Source: Brevibacterium picturae | GTDB taxonomy: Bacteria; Actinomycetota; Actinomycetes; Actinomycetales; Brevibacteriaceae | Assembly: GCF_900105045.1 (NCBI RefSeq) | Contig: NZ_LT629739.1 | Location: 1,426,001-1,490,000 of the forward strand | Direction: 5' to 3' | Length of the DNA stretch: 64,000 bases | Shown: positions 17,481 to 27,646 of the stretch, in pieces | Layout of the letters: each line of letters begins with the position of its first letter | Position numbering within the stretch: position 1 is the stretch's first letter | Notes under the pieces: generated by a model | The model's input: the letters and a program-made list of their open reading frames with translations, nothing else | What the model was told of the DNA's origin: nothing | Database searches by the model: none | Made by a program: the position numbers and the translations under genes

Positions 17481-17518
17481 GGGCGCTGAGCAACCTTTCC
17501 TGGGGTTGCCCAGCGCCC
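17481..17518 (+). terminator. Terminator of the M13 peptidase gene
   Basis: GGGCGCTGAGCAACC and GGTTGCCCAGCGCCC form a 15-bp near-perfect stem with an 8-base loop, 84 bp after the peptidase stop. Confidence 0.6.
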
Positions 17519-17586
17519 TTCGTGTTGCTGAGATGCTCAGATGCCGAAATTGCGCGGCCGCCGGCGGTTCATGCCGTCACTAGACC

Positions 17587-17637
17587 GCTCCGACGTCACT
17601 ATTTGCGCGCGGCGCCGGGCGCAAATAGTGACGTCAC
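17587..17637. repeat. Long hairpin repeat with TGACGTCA arms, copy 2
   Basis: CGACGTCACTATTTGCGC and GCGCAAATAGTGACGTC flank a GC-rich loop. The arms and loop match the element at 3080-3137, again between convergent genes. Confidence 0.6.
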
Positions 17638-17675
17638 GGAGTTTTAGGGTGAGAGGCGGTGGGAGGCGCGGCGCC

Positions 17676-19187
17676 TCAGCGGTGCTGGCGGATGAGGCTG
17701 ACCATGCGGTAGTCGAACTCCTGCCAACTGTTGATCGGGGCGTCGGCGTCCATTGCTGCCTCGAACTCGTCGATCTCATTGAAGTCCGACTCCAGCGGAA
17801 TGTCATAGGGCATCTCGACGTAGAGAAGTCCGCTCGCATCGGTGTGCACAACGTCGAATCCAGCCGTTTTGGGAGCCAGCTCGTTGTTCATCACGATGAG
17901 CAGCCTGCCGTCCGTGCCCGCGTACTCGTCCTCGATGCCGTCGACGTACCCCTCGGATTCGCGCAGTTCACGCTGCGCCCTGATGACGAACTCCGCATAG
18001 GCGCCGATGCCGATCACCGGGATGCGGGACGTCAGGGCCTCGGTCGCGACCTTGATCAAGCGCGACCGCGCCTTGCGAGACAGTGGGGTCACCTCGGCTC
18101 CGGACATGGCGACACCGTCGAAGCCGACCAGGGATCGCGCGACGTCATCGTGGTTCGGGTTGAGCAGCGTGATGTCGAGTCCGAAGCGTTCGTACCACGG
18201 GCGGGTCACCTTGGCGCTGTCCTCGTCCCACCATACGTAGAAGAGGAATGGCACGTTGATGCCGGCTTCCGAGAAGTAGAACGGTGGGGTGCGCTCCCCC
18301 GCGGTGACGTCGAAGGGGACGACGTTGCCGGCGATCGGAGCAGGGCAGGTGGCGAAGGCGGTGAATGCGAACGGGTAGTCGACGGCACGGTTGAAATCGA
18401 CGACCAGCGAGCCGTCCTGGTTCGGGATGCCCAGGTCGAGGGTTCTCCACGCAGGTGTGGTGGCGTCATTCGTGGAATCGTGGAAGTCCAGCTGCAGGCC
18501 GCTGGCAGGGTTGCCGGTGGCCAGGAGCTTCACCTCGCCAGCTTCGCTGGTGAAGGACACGACGCCGACCGCAGCGGTCTCCACGTTCAGGTCGTCCTGC
18601 GCAGTCTTGATCGTATGCACCTGAGCGGTTTCGAAGGGCGTGAACTTAGCGAGGAACACGAAGTCCGGGTTCGGGTCGAAGACGGGAACTTCGAAGAACT
18701 TGCCCAGCAGCGGCGACTTGGAATCGCGCACCCGAATGCCGATCCGACCGGCACGATCGATGAGTTCGTAGAGAACATGGCCGACGGTGAACCACTGCAG
18801 GGACCCGCCGGTAGGCAGCTTCGCGCTGAATCCGTTCTCTTCGACCCTCACCTCGGGCCCGGAGACTTCCGGGATCTTCGGCAGAACCGTGGTGTCGCTG
18901 GGAACCGAAGCTGAACTGGAAGGAGACGCAGCACTGGCGGTGGGGTCCGCCTCGGCGGACTTGCTCATGAGGTCGAAGGTCGCGGCAGCAGGCCCGGCCT
19001 TGGTCCCGGAGTCAAGGGCAACGCTGACCCAATCGTCCTCGACGGTGAAGGTTCCGGGAGCGTCGGGCCAGGTGGTGGTTTCGTCGAGCCAGTGCAGGCC
19101 GGTCACGCTCAGCCATCCGAAGGGAGTCGCCAGCGCCGAGTTCCTAGAATCCCGCCATGTGTTCCACTCGGTCACGAACTGGTTCAC
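17676..19187 (-). CDS. DUF1684-family protein with extra C-terminal domain
   Basis: This protein of about 503 residues begins with the DUF1684 pattern (WNTWRDSRNSALATPFGWLS, then VTGLHWLDE) and shows its conserved core near 230-330 (GSLVVDFNRAVDYPFAFTAF). A Ser/Ala/Pro-rich low-complexity stretch near 85-105 interrupts the first part. About 170 C-terminal residues (from about GLDITLLN) lie beyond the usual domain and resemble nothing I recognise. The function of DUF1684 is not established. GTG 19187 has AAGGAG 8 bp before it, and ATG 19205 is the alternative. It is divergent from an aminopeptidase gene. Confidence 0.72.
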   Translation of the reverse strand: MNQFVTEWNTWRDSRNSALATPFGWLSVTGLHWLDETTTWPDAPGTFTVEDDWVSVALDSGTKAGPAAATFDLMSKSAEADPTASAASPSSSASVPSDTTVLPKIPEVSGPEVRVEENGFSAKLPTGGSLQWFTVGHVLYELIDRAGRIGIRVRDSKSPLLGKFFEVPVFDPNPDFVFLAKFTPFETAQVHTIKTAQDDLNVETAAVGVVSFTSEAGEVKLLATGNPASGLQLDFHDSTNDATTPAWRTLDLGIPNQDGSLVVDFNRAVDYPFAFTAFATCPAPIAGNVVPFDVTAGERTPPFYFSEAGINVPFLFYVWWDEDSAKVTRPWYERFGLDITLLNPNHDDVARSLVGFDGVAMSGAEVTPLSRKARSRLIKVATEALTSRIPVIGIGAYAEFVIRAQRELRESEGYVDGIEDEYAGTDGRLLIVMNNELAPKTAGFDVVHTDASGLLYVEMPYDIPLESDFNEIDEFEAAMDADAPINSWQEFDYRMVSLIRQHR

Positions 19188-19364
19188 TTCGAACACTCCT
19201 TGCATTGCATTACTTCTCGGTGCTGGTTCCCGGGCGATGAACAACGAAGCCCGAGCGGTCGGTGGCCGCTGCGGCTCCGGCCCCTCACCCGCTGCCATGT
19301 CGACGCGGACTAAGAGAACCAATGCCCTTGTGGCCAAAGCTACCGCAAACGATAGGCTGTGAAA

Positions 19365-20720
19365 ATGAGTGCATCGCCCGTGATACCACGTACGGAAACC
19401 CAGGTCGCAGCCGATCTGACGGACTTCATCAGTTCATCTCCCAGCTCCTATCATGCCACCGACACAGCGGCAGCACGATTCGACTCCGCAGGTTTCACCC
19501 GACTCCATGAGCGAGAGAAATGGTCGCTCGAAGCTGGACAGGGCTGCTATGTCATCCGTGACGGCGCGATCATCGCATGGCGGACACCGGCAAGCACAGT
19601 TGATACTTCCGGTGCGGCCCCGGGCGCGGCCACTGGCGCGGGCGGGTCCTCGGGCGCGGTTCCCGGGTTCCGGGTGTTCGGTTCTCACACCGACTCCCCG
19701 GCCTTCAAACTCAAACCCGGCAATGAGTTCGCTGTCGAGGGAACCCGCCAGATCGGCGTCGAAGTCTACGGCGGTCCGCTGCTCAACTCGTGGCTCGATC
19801 GGGAACTGGCACTGGCCGGGCAGCTCAGCCTCGCCGACGGGTCCGTCGTCCTCGCGCAGACCCCATCCATCGCGCGCATCCCGCAGCTGGCCATCCACCT
19901 GGACCGGCAGGTCAATGACGGCCTGACGTTGGACAAGCAGCGCCACACCACTCCGATCATCGGTCTGGCCGAGCTCGCCGAGGCCGATGTCATCGAGCTC
20001 CTCGCTGCCTCCGCCGAGGTGGATCCTGAGCAGGTCGTCGGACACGACGTCTACACGATCCCCGTTCAGACACCCGGGACGTTCGGTGCCCAGGAGGAGT
20101 TCTTCGCCTCGCCGAGGTTGGACAACCTTTTGTCCGTCCACGCCGGTGTCAACGCGCTGATCGACGTCGATGCTGCCGCGCTGGACTCCATCGCCCTCTT
20201 CGCCGGCTTCGACCATGAGGAGATCGGGTCGAACTCACGGTCCGGTGCCTGCGGACCGTTCCTCGCCGACGTCACCGAGCGCATCATCGCCTCCCTGTTC
20301 CCGGAGTCGACGCGCAGCGACTACCTGGCCTCGCTCGCGTCGTCGATCTGCGTGTCCTCCGACGCCGGGCATGCCGCCCACCCGAACTATCCGGAACGAC
20401 ACGATCCCCACGTCCGTCCCCGCCTCGGCGGCGGTCCGCTGCTCAAAATCAATGCACAGCAGCGCTACGCCACGGATGCCGTGGGCACAGCAGCCTGGTC
20501 ACAGGCGTGCACGGCGGCCGGGGTCGAGTACCAGAATTTCGTGTCCAATAACGCGATGCCGTGCGGGTCGACGATCGGCCCACTGACCGCGACCCGATTG
20601 GGCATGACCACCGTCGACGTGGGCCCGGCCCTGTATTCGATGCACTCGGCCCGCGAAATGGTCGCCATCAGCGATGTCGTGTCCCTGGGCGCCGCGGCGA
20701 AGGCGTTCCTGCAGGGGTGA
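19365..20720 (+). CDS. M18-family aminopeptidase
   Basis: This 451-residue dinuclear-zinc aminopeptidase shows the M18 metal and catalytic motifs FGSHTDSPAFKLKPG (near residue 105), DHEEIGSNSRSGA (near 284), SDAGHAAHPNYPERHDP (near 330) and the C-terminal SMHSAREM. A Gly/Ala/Ser-rich insertion near 80-100 just before the first motif is unusual and may be a flexible loop. ATG 19365 was chosen over the GTG two codons before. It removes N-terminal residues from peptides in the cytoplasm. Confidence 0.9.
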   Translation: MSASPVIPRTETQVAADLTDFISSSPSSYHATDTAAARFDSAGFTRLHEREKWSLEAGQGCYVIRDGAIIAWRTPASTVDTSGAAPGAATGAGGSSGAVPGFRVFGSHTDSPAFKLKPGNEFAVEGTRQIGVEVYGGPLLNSWLDRELALAGQLSLADGSVVLAQTPSIARIPQLAIHLDRQVNDGLTLDKQRHTTPIIGLAELAEADVIELLAASAEVDPEQVVGHDVYTIPVQTPGTFGAQEEFFASPRLDNLLSVHAGVNALIDVDAAALDSIALFAGFDHEEIGSNSRSGACGPFLADVTERIIASLFPESTRSDYLASLASSICVSSDAGHAAHPNYPERHDPHVRPRLGGGPLLKINAQQRYATDAVGTAAWSQACTAAGVEYQNFVSNNAMPCGSTIGPLTATRLGMTTVDVGPALYSMHSAREMVAISDVVSLGAAAKAFLQG

Positions 20721-20809
20721 TCGCGGGTCTGCAGGGGCCGCCGACCGCCCGAGCGACCACCAATTGAGATTGAAACTTGGCCTGTCGAATGCGGAGATAG
20801 GTTGGGGCC

Positions 20810-21580
20810 ATGACTTCTCCGACTCCGGTCTTCGACTCGCACCTGCACATCATCGACCCGAAACATCCTCTGACCGAGAATCACGGATACCTGCCGGACC
20901 CCTTCACGGTCGAGGATTATCTGCTGCGCATCGGTGGCCTGGGCATTGCTGGTGGAGCAGTGGTCTCGGGGTCGTTCCAAGGCTTCGACCAGTGCTTCCT
21001 CGTCGACGCCTTGAGCACTCTGGGTCCCGACTTCGTCGGAGTCACTCAGCTTCCGGCCGACACCTCCGATGACCGCATCCTTGAGCTTGACCGCGACGGC
21101 GTGAAAGCGCTGCGGTTCAACGTCGCTCGCGGCGGATCCTCCGCCTTGGACGATCTCGACCACATGGCCCGACGAGTCCATGATCTCGTGGGATGGCACT
21201 CCGAGCTCTACATCGATGCCCGCAGCATCGATGCGGATCTCGGAGACCGCATTGCCGGACTGCCCGCCGCGAGCATCGACCACTTCGGAATGCACAGCGA
21301 TGGACTGCCTGCTCTGCTGCGGCTGGTCGAACGCGGCGTCAAAGTGAAGGCGACCGGTTTCGGCCGCGTCGAACTCGACCCGGCCACGACGATGCGAGCG
21401 ATCGTCGACGTCGACCCCTCAGCACTCATGGTGGGAACAGACCTACCCTCTACTCGCGCTCCCCGACCGTTCGAAGACACGGACTTCGAGGTCATCCGCG
21501 CCACTCTGTCGCCCGAGGAGCTCACCGCGGTGTTCTGGGACAACGCCGCAGAGTTCTATCTGGGGCGCACGCGCGACTGA
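20810..21580 (+). CDS. Amidohydrolase-family (metal-dependent hydrolase) protein
   Basis: This 256-residue TIM-barrel protein of the amidohydrolase-2 type has FDSHLHIID at the N-terminus (metal-binding HxH), GVKALRFNVARGG, a central HFGMH and a C-terminal MVGTDLPSTR with the metal-binding Asp. Members hydrolyse or decarboxylate cyclic or aromatic acids. The substrate here is open. It stands alone on the strand, with short gaps to both neighbours. Confidence 0.8.
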   Translation: MTSPTPVFDSHLHIIDPKHPLTENHGYLPDPFTVEDYLLRIGGLGIAGGAVVSGSFQGFDQCFLVDALSTLGPDFVGVTQLPADTSDDRILELDRDGVKALRFNVARGGSSALDDLDHMARRVHDLVGWHSELYIDARSIDADLGDRIAGLPAASIDHFGMHSDGLPALLRLVERGVKVKATGFGRVELDPATTMRAIVDVDPSALMVGTDLPSTRAPRPFEDTDFEVIRATLSPEELTAVFWDNAAEFYLGRTRD

Positions 21581-21645
21581 TCGCAGGGCGAAGCACACGA
21601 CGATTCCTTCGCCCCTGTTGACCTCGATCAAGTAGCATTCCACGG

Positions 21646-23466
21646 ATGAACTCCCAACGATCGAATCTCTCCTCCACCCTGCACAGCCTCGACGGACGCA
21701 GCTACGGAAATTACAAGCAGATCCGCGGCCGCTACGAGTTCGGGCCCGTCACCGTGTTCATCGATCGGGTCCAGGTCGATCCCTTCGCCTCCCCGTCGAA
21801 GGTTCGGATCAGAATCAACCGTGCCGAGGCGGGGTTCCCCACCGACATCACCACCGAACGGGCAGATCGCATCGCGGTCTCCGACTTCCTCTTCCGTGTC
21901 GGCAATTCGTTCCTGCACCGCACCGACCGGCACGCAATCATCCTCGGACGACCTGGCCAAGAGGTGCTCGAACGCACCAATGTCGTCATCGATGACGAGG
22001 GCTTCGAGGCACGCCTGCTCGTCAACCTCCCGGCCCGCGGCAGGCGCATCTTGGGACACCAGGCCGCCGACATCCTCACACGCGATGTGCCCGAGCTCGC
22101 GCAGGCCATGTTCGTCCACGCCAATCTCGCCACCTCCGCTCAGGCGAGCGACGGTCCGACCCGCGACGATTCCGGCAACGATGCCCAAGACGATTCAAGC
22201 GATGCCCTGCGCGAGCATGTCCAACTCCACCGGGATCAGTTGGAACTGCAGAACCACCTCGGCGAGGAAGATCTACTCGCGTTCGTCGGCAATGGTGCGA
22301 TCCTGCCGCGGCGCTCGGGTGATTCGGACCTGCCGATGGACTCTCGCGCCGTGGCCTTCACGAGTCCGAGTTCGCTCGAGCACACCGTCACACTCTCGAG
22401 CGGGCGCAGCCTGACCGGCATGGCGATCCCCCGTGGTGTCACGGTCATCGTCGGCGGCGGGTATCACGGCAAGTCGACGATTCTGCGCGCCCTCGAGCGC
22501 GGCGTCTACCCGCACATCGCTGGCGACGGTCGGGAATGGGTCATCACTGAACCCAGTGCCACCTCCATCCGGGCCGAGGACGGTCGTGCCGTGACCGGCG
22601 ACGACATCTCGCCCTTCATCAACAATCTGCCATCCGGTACTGACACGAGAGCCTTCACCACGACGAATGCGAGCGGCTCGACCTCGCAGGCGGCCAACCT
22701 CGTCGAGGCCGTTGAGGTCGGGGCACGTTCGCTGCTCATCGATGAGGACACCTCGGCGACGAACTTCATGATCCGCGACGAGCGGATGCGGGCGCTGATC
22801 CCGGCCGAGCGCGAACCCATCACCCCATTCGTCGACCGAATCCGGCCGTTGTTCACCCGCCGAGGAGTGTCCACAGTTCTTGTCGCAGGCGGATCGAGTG
22901 CCTTCTTCGAGGTCGCCGACCACGTCATCGCCCTCGACGCCTATGTGCCGCAGGAGGTCACCGAGAAAGCCCATGAACTCGTGGGCGTGGACCCGGCAGA
23001 GCTGGAGGGTGCGAGTCCAGCGGATCGGGACGCCGCGAGCCCAGCCAGTCCGGTCAACCGCGAAGACGAATCAGCAGATGACTCCGGAGACATGTTCGCT
23101 GCGCCTCGACCGCGGATTCCAACGGCCACCGCACTGCGTCCCAGCTCGAAGACGAAATCAGCGAAGGCCAAAGGGCTGGGGCAGGTCCAGTTCGGGAAGG
23201 CCTTCATCGACCTGGCCGCAGTCTCCCAGCTCATCGATCCGCAGCAGACGACGGGCATCGCCGAGGCGCTCGAGTACATGGCCGAGATCTTCGACGATCG
23301 AACTTCACTCACCGATGCTCTGGCCGAGGTCGAGGACATGCTCGATGCGCAGGGAGTCGACGGTCTGACCGGTAACCGCGACCACCCTGGCCATGTCTCT
23401 CGTCCCCGGCCACAGGAGATCGCGGCCGCTCTCAACCGCTTCCGGGGACTGCGCCTCGTCGAGTGA
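21646..23466 (+). CDS. COG3044-type ABC-class ATPase
   Basis: This 606-residue cytoplasmic protein belongs to the predicted ABC-class ATPases (PF09818-like). Its N-terminal segment reads RSYGNYKQIRGRYEFG. A Walker A variant GGGYHGKSTIL lies near 270, a Walker B-like SLLIDEDTSATNFMIRD near 363, and TRRGVSTVLVAGGSSAFFEV follows. An acidic Ser/Ala-rich stretch at about 450-480 separates the C-terminal 130 residues. It has no membrane partner, so it is not a transporter subunit. The role of the family is unknown. Confidence 0.82.
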   Translation: MNSQRSNLSSTLHSLDGRSYGNYKQIRGRYEFGPVTVFIDRVQVDPFASPSKVRIRINRAEAGFPTDITTERADRIAVSDFLFRVGNSFLHRTDRHAIILGRPGQEVLERTNVVIDDEGFEARLLVNLPARGRRILGHQAADILTRDVPELAQAMFVHANLATSAQASDGPTRDDSGNDAQDDSSDALREHVQLHRDQLELQNHLGEEDLLAFVGNGAILPRRSGDSDLPMDSRAVAFTSPSSLEHTVTLSSGRSLTGMAIPRGVTVIVGGGYHGKSTILRALERGVYPHIAGDGREWVITEPSATSIRAEDGRAVTGDDISPFINNLPSGTDTRAFTTTNASGSTSQAANLVEAVEVGARSLLIDEDTSATNFMIRDERMRALIPAEREPITPFVDRIRPLFTRRGVSTVLVAGGSSAFFEVADHVIALDAYVPQEVTEKAHELVGVDPAELEGASPADRDAASPASPVNREDESADDSGDMFAAPRPRIPTATALRPSSKTKSAKAKGLGQVQFGKAFIDLAAVSQLIDPQQTTGIAEALEYMAEIFDDRTSLTDALAEVEDMLDAQGVDGLTGNRDHPGHVSRPRPQEIAAALNRFRGLRLVE

Positions 23467-23492
23467 CGCTTGAACTCAACAACCCTGGTCAC

Positions 23493-25835
23493 TTATGCGC
23501 CCAGCAGTGCAATCAGATCCTCGGCCGTAGACACCGGCAGCGAGCACTGCGTTCCCTGGCAGACGATGGCGGTGCCGTCGGGCACCTCAACCTCTGAACC
23601 GTCTTCGGCAGGAACGCCTGTTTCAGCGGTGATGAGCGTGACCGCAGGATGCCTGGTCGCGATCCTGTTCAGCTCGGCATCTCGCGTGGCGACGCGAACC
23701 GGATTGAGTGCTCGTTCTGACTGCCACAGCGCATGGCCGCAGCCGCGAGGTGCTCGACCGGCGAGCGCCCGATAGACCCCGAGCAGGCGGTCGCGCAGGT
23801 CAAGAAGTCCGCCCGTACTCAAGTCGTCCGCCGGAGCGGCGCCACCCGAAGAGGCGCTGACCGAAGCGTTGCCAGTTTGGCCACTCTCAGCACTGCCGTC
23901 CACGCCGATTTCGGCGAGCAGAAGAGCAACTTCCGCCGCGGCGGATCTGCCGGACGGCACCGTATTGTCCACCGGATCTGAGGCTCTCACACCCAAGATC
24001 TCATCGCCCATGGAGTCGAAGACCTCGAGCGTCTCGCCCTCGGCGGTGAAGTCGGCGAACATCGAGGCACTCAGCGACATCAGATCGCTGACTCGCACAG
24101 ACGACTCCGGAAGCTGACGAACCGTGATGCCTGCGGCGATGAACTGCGCCCAGTCGGCGAGGCCTGCCTGGCCGGGCCCCGGAGTGTCACCGGTGAAGCT
24201 GCGTCGGACATCGATACGCGCACCGGCGCCGCCGAAACGTTCGACCATCGCGCCCCACAGGTGCACGGCCGTACTCCCCCAGTCCTCCGAGGAATCAGTG
24301 TCCGCGGAGTCTCCGGGCGCGCCCGCCACATCAGTCGTCCCCGCCCCACCTGTGTGCAGCACCGCTTCGGAAGCACCGGTGTACAGCGCCGCCTCGGCCA
24401 GTGCCGTGATCGCCAGCGAGTTCCATTCGGTGATCGTCTTCTCATCCCGCGCAGGCTGGGCGCGCTTGTCCAGCATCTCTCTGAGCCCGTCTCGTTGCGC
24501 AGCCGTCGCCGAGGTGGTCCACGGAGCCGGATGCTCCTCGTCGAAGGGCACGTCGTCCATGCCCAACCAGTCGATGATGCGGATCGCGGCGACGACGGAA
24601 CCGGACAACTCGCCTGCGGCGGGCGAATCGACGAGCTGGAGCAGTCCCTCCTCCCCCACCTCGGCGAACTCCTCCGGTGTCACGACGTAGGCGACACCCT
24701 CCTCCAGCACGCCGGCAGCGTTGAGGGAGTCCGCGTCGAGCGCGGCGATGAAGCGGTCGCCATCGGACATGTCCGCGATGAGGAAGCCTGCCGTGTCGGT
24801 GACTTCCCGTTCGGCCAGCGCCAGCCACTTCGACGCGGGGTTGAGTGCGCGTTCGACCTTCGCCCACTGGACGGCGGCGCGCAGGTAGAGAGCGTTGTCG
24901 TAGAGCATCTTCTCGAAGTGCGGCACGAACCACTGCCGGTCGACGCTGTAGCGGGCGATGCCGCCGCGCACCTGGTCGCGCATGCCGCCGCTGGCGATCC
25001 GCGCGAAGGTGCTGCGCACCGCGATCAGGCAGTCGAGGACGAGTTCGCCCTCGAGGTGTCCGTCGGCGCCCAACCGGTCGACTGCCCCGGGAGCGAGCGC
25101 CTCTCCCACTCGACCGTCCGCGCTCTCGCCCCGCGCCGAGGTGGTTCCACCCAAACGCACAAACGTGGCCAACAGCTGCATGAGGTTCATCAGCGGTGGG
25201 AACTTCGGGGCCTTGCCGAACCCGCCCCAGGCCGGGTCGTAGGAATCGAGCAGGGATTCGGCGGCCGAATCGAGTTCCTCACCGCTCAGCAGTTCGGACG
25301 CGGCCTCGGCAGGCAGTGCGTCTGAGACGGCGCTGGCCATATCGGCAAGCCCCCGGTCCATGCGCTGGGTCATCTCGGTCACCTCGGCGCGGCGATCCGT
25401 CCATGTCTGGGACACGGCCGAGAGCACCTGGGTGAACGCGGGCAGGTTGCCGCGCGGGGCCGGCGGGAAGTAGGTGCCGGCATAGAAGGGGCTGCCCTCG
25501 GGGGTGGCGAAGATCGTCATCGGCCATCCACCCTGGCCGCGCATCGCTTGGAGGGCGTTCATGTAGTAGGCGTCGATGTCGGGCAGCTCTTCGCGATCGA
25601 TCTTGATCGGCAGGTAGTTCTCATTGATGAGGCCTGCGATGGCCTCATCCTCGAAGGATTCGTGGGCCATGACGTGGCACCAGTGGCACGTGGAGTAGCC
25701 GATGCTCAATAAAACTGGTACATCACGCCGCCTGGCCTCGGCAAATGCTTCTTTGGACCACGGCCACCAATCAACCGGATTATCCTTGTGCTGCCTGAGA
25801 TAGGGGCTAGTGACTGTGGCGAGTCTATTGACCAT
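23493..25835 (-). CDS. YyaL/DUF255-type thioredoxin-domain protein
   Basis: This 780-residue protein has the DUF255 thioredoxin-like N-terminus ([35 protein letters not shown] with CxxC near residue 48, [19 protein letters not shown]). A long (alpha/alpha)-barrel-like region follows, resembling a sugar-epimerase or glycosidase fold. Ser/Ala-rich inserts occur near 510 and 690. AAGGAG precedes the ATG at 25835. Function is unproven. It borders the integrase, so its upstream region is close to the edge of the genomic island. Confidence 0.85.
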   Translation of the reverse strand: MVNRLATVTSPYLRQHKDNPVDWWPWSKEAFAEARRRDVPVLLSIGYSTCHWCHVMAHESFEDEAIAGLINENYLPIKIDREELPDIDAYYMNALQAMRGQGGWPMTIFATPEGSPFYAGTYFPPAPRGNLPAFTQVLSAVSQTWTDRRAEVTEMTQRMDRGLADMASAVSDALPAEAASELLSGEELDSAAESLLDSYDPAWGGFGKAPKFPPLMNLMQLLATFVRLGGTTSARGESADGRVGEALAPGAVDRLGADGHLEGELVLDCLIAVRSTFARIASGGMRDQVRGGIARYSVDRQWFVPHFEKMLYDNALYLRAAVQWAKVERALNPASKWLALAEREVTDTAGFLIADMSDGDRFIAALDADSLNAAGVLEEGVAYVVTPEEFAEVGEEGLLQLVDSPAAGELSGSVVAAIRIIDWLGMDDVPFDEEHPAPWTTSATAAQRDGLREMLDKRAQPARDEKTITEWNSLAITALAEAALYTGASEAVLHTGGAGTTDVAGAPGDSADTDSSEDWGSTAVHLWGAMVERFGGAGARIDVRRSFTGDTPGPGQAGLADWAQFIAAGITVRQLPESSVRVSDLMSLSASMFADFTAEGETLEVFDSMGDEILGVRASDPVDNTVPSGRSAAAEVALLLAEIGVDGSAESGQTGNASVSASSGGAAPADDLSTGGLLDLRDRLLGVYRALAGRAPRGCGHALWQSERALNPVRVATRDAELNRIATRHPAVTLITAETGVPAEDGSEVEVPDGTAIVCQGTQCSLPVSTAEDLIALLGA

Positions 25836-25852
25836 ATCGTGTCACTCCTTAC

Positions 25853-25902
25853 CAGTGATAGTTTGCATCACTGTTCGGCTCGTGATGCACTGATGTGATG
25901 CA
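25853..25902. repeat. Nested inverted and direct repeats before the integrase
   Basis: CAGTGAT (25853) pairs with ATCACTG (25867). TGCATCAC (25864) pairs with GTGATGCA (25882), which is repeated at 25895. Such clustered short repeats next to an integrase are what recombinase arm or core sites look like, so this may be the attachment region of the island. Confidence 0.4.
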
Positions 25903-25972
25903 TTAAGCATTTTGCAGGCGTTTCGCGGTGTCCGTTGAGCGCGTTAGTCACATCCTCGAAAGGACAGTCGGA

Positions 25973-27370
25973 ATGGCGGCTCGTGGGAAATCTACGCTAC
26001 TAGTTCAGGGTAGGGAGCGGAGAACCGATGGTGGTCGACCATGGCGTGTTCGCCTCTACGGACCCGCCCCGGGCGGGACGGGATTCAAAGTTCAGTTCAA
26101 GACGTTCGTGGACGACGAGTGGAAACGGACCATCCGACGGGCCAGTTCCGAAGCAGAGGCCCGTGTCCTCTTCTCTGCGGTCGAGGCGGCCCTGGACACC
26201 GAGCAATCTATACCAGCTGGTGCACCGGAGAAGACCCGACGTACGATCGCCGCACTAGCGCAGGAGTACATCACCGACAGTGAGCAGCGTGGCCGAACCG
26301 TTCGTACGATCCAGGGGCGGGAGTCGCGGATCAATGCTCATATCCTTCCGGCGATCGGTGACGTCATTGTGTCGAAGTGGCGAATCGAAGACAGCCGCCG
26401 GGTAATGGAGAAGGGGTCGCAGACGATCCACTCGATGCGTGGGCGCGAAGACCTTCGTGGTGTACTGGCTGCAATGCGTAAACTCGCTTGGCGGCTAGGC
26501 TGGCTCGACCGGAGCATTGACCCTCTGGACGGCTTGGAAATTGGTAAGTCAACGGTTCTGCATGGGGCAACAACACACTATGTCGATCCACGGCGGCGTC
26601 CGGAGACACGGCAGGTACTGGCCATGGCCGCAGCAGCGGACACACTCTGCGGAGCCGATGGGACTGAACCTCTGCTCACCCGTCTGCCTCTCTTCGGGAC
26701 CAAGATCCGGGTTGCTGGTTTTGGAGGGTTACGCCTGGGAGAGCAGAACGCGCTGAGGGCGATTGATGTGTTCTTCGATCGCGGTTACATCCAGGTCAAT
26801 GGCAGCTGGACGACACCACGGCATTCAGTGGGGTTTCGTGGGCCAGTGAAGAATCATGTTCTTCATGAGGTTCCGTTACCCAAGTCGCTCATGCACGGTG
26901 AGATTCTGCCGAGGGTCAAGCGGCTACTGGGATTCGATGCCAATACTTCGTTGCAGAGGGTGATCAATGCCCTGGAGGACGAGCGTCAGAGGCGGGCCGA
27001 TCTGGCCACGGCCGAGGCCAGCGCACGATTGGCATGGTGGAATTATCCGGTGGACCCGCTTGACGAGCAGTGGCTCTTCGTCGATACAGCGACAGGCTTG
27101 CCTGTGAAACCAGAGATGCATAATGCCCGTTGGCACGTGATCAGGCAGTGGGTTGATGAACACGATCCAGACAACGCCTGGCCGAAAACGATCGTCTATC
27201 GCAACCTCCGCCATCATGCAGCGACGAAGTGGTTTCATGACGAGCTCGGCGAGTCATGGGAGGTCGTCGCACAGTACCTCGGCGACAAGTTGACGACAGT
27301 CCTCAACCATTATGTTCGCGCCGGCGAAGATGCACTGCGTGAGTCCGTGAACAGGCTGGAGTCTATGTGA
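25973..27370 (+). CDS. Tyrosine recombinase/integrase of the genomic island
   Basis: This 465-residue integrase has an N-terminal arm/core-binding part (AALAQEYITDSEQRGRTVRT, then INAHILPAIGDVIVSKW). The catalytic domain is at about 230-460, with the first Arg in GFGGLRLGEQNAL, a second box RNLRHHAATKWF and the Tyr in LNHYVRAGED. Two usual His positions are altered: Tyr stands where the HxLRH motif has His, and LGDK replaces LGH. Activity is therefore plausible but uncertain. GAAAGGA precedes ATG 25973, which is preferred to the GTG at 25928. Confidence 0.82.
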   Translation: MAARGKSTLLVQGRERRTDGGRPWRVRLYGPAPGGTGFKVQFKTFVDDEWKRTIRRASSEAEARVLFSAVEAALDTEQSIPAGAPEKTRRTIAALAQEYITDSEQRGRTVRTIQGRESRINAHILPAIGDVIVSKWRIEDSRRVMEKGSQTIHSMRGREDLRGVLAAMRKLAWRLGWLDRSIDPLDGLEIGKSTVLHGATTHYVDPRRRPETRQVLAMAAAADTLCGADGTEPLLTRLPLFGTKIRVAGFGGLRLGEQNALRAIDVFFDRGYIQVNGSWTTPRHSVGFRGPVKNHVLHEVPLPKSLMHGEILPRVKRLLGFDANTSLQRVINALEDERQRRADLATAEASARLAWWNYPVDPLDEQWLFVDTATGLPVKPEMHNARWHVIRQWVDEHDPDNAWPKTIVYRNLRHHAATKWFHDELGESWEVVAQYLGDKLTTVLNHYVRAGEDALRESVNRLESM

Positions 27371-27646
27371 ACAGACGCTTGATCTGATCAGATTTCTTTG
27401 AGTGGAAAGAGAAGGTCGTCATTTAAGTTGGCAAAATTTGCAGACGGTGCTGCAGCAAGGTGATCTTCGTATAGTCACATTGAAGCCTGCTCATCGTAAG
27501 AGTCAGCGAGGTTGTCACCCTTGGTTCCCAAAATGTTCTCCCAGTCAGTTCCCATGCGGTGAGTCTAGTTGCATTTCTTGAGGATTCGAGACGCTTGTTC
27601 CAGACACGGGTTTAACACCCAGAGCGTCGGGCGCATAATAGAACGT

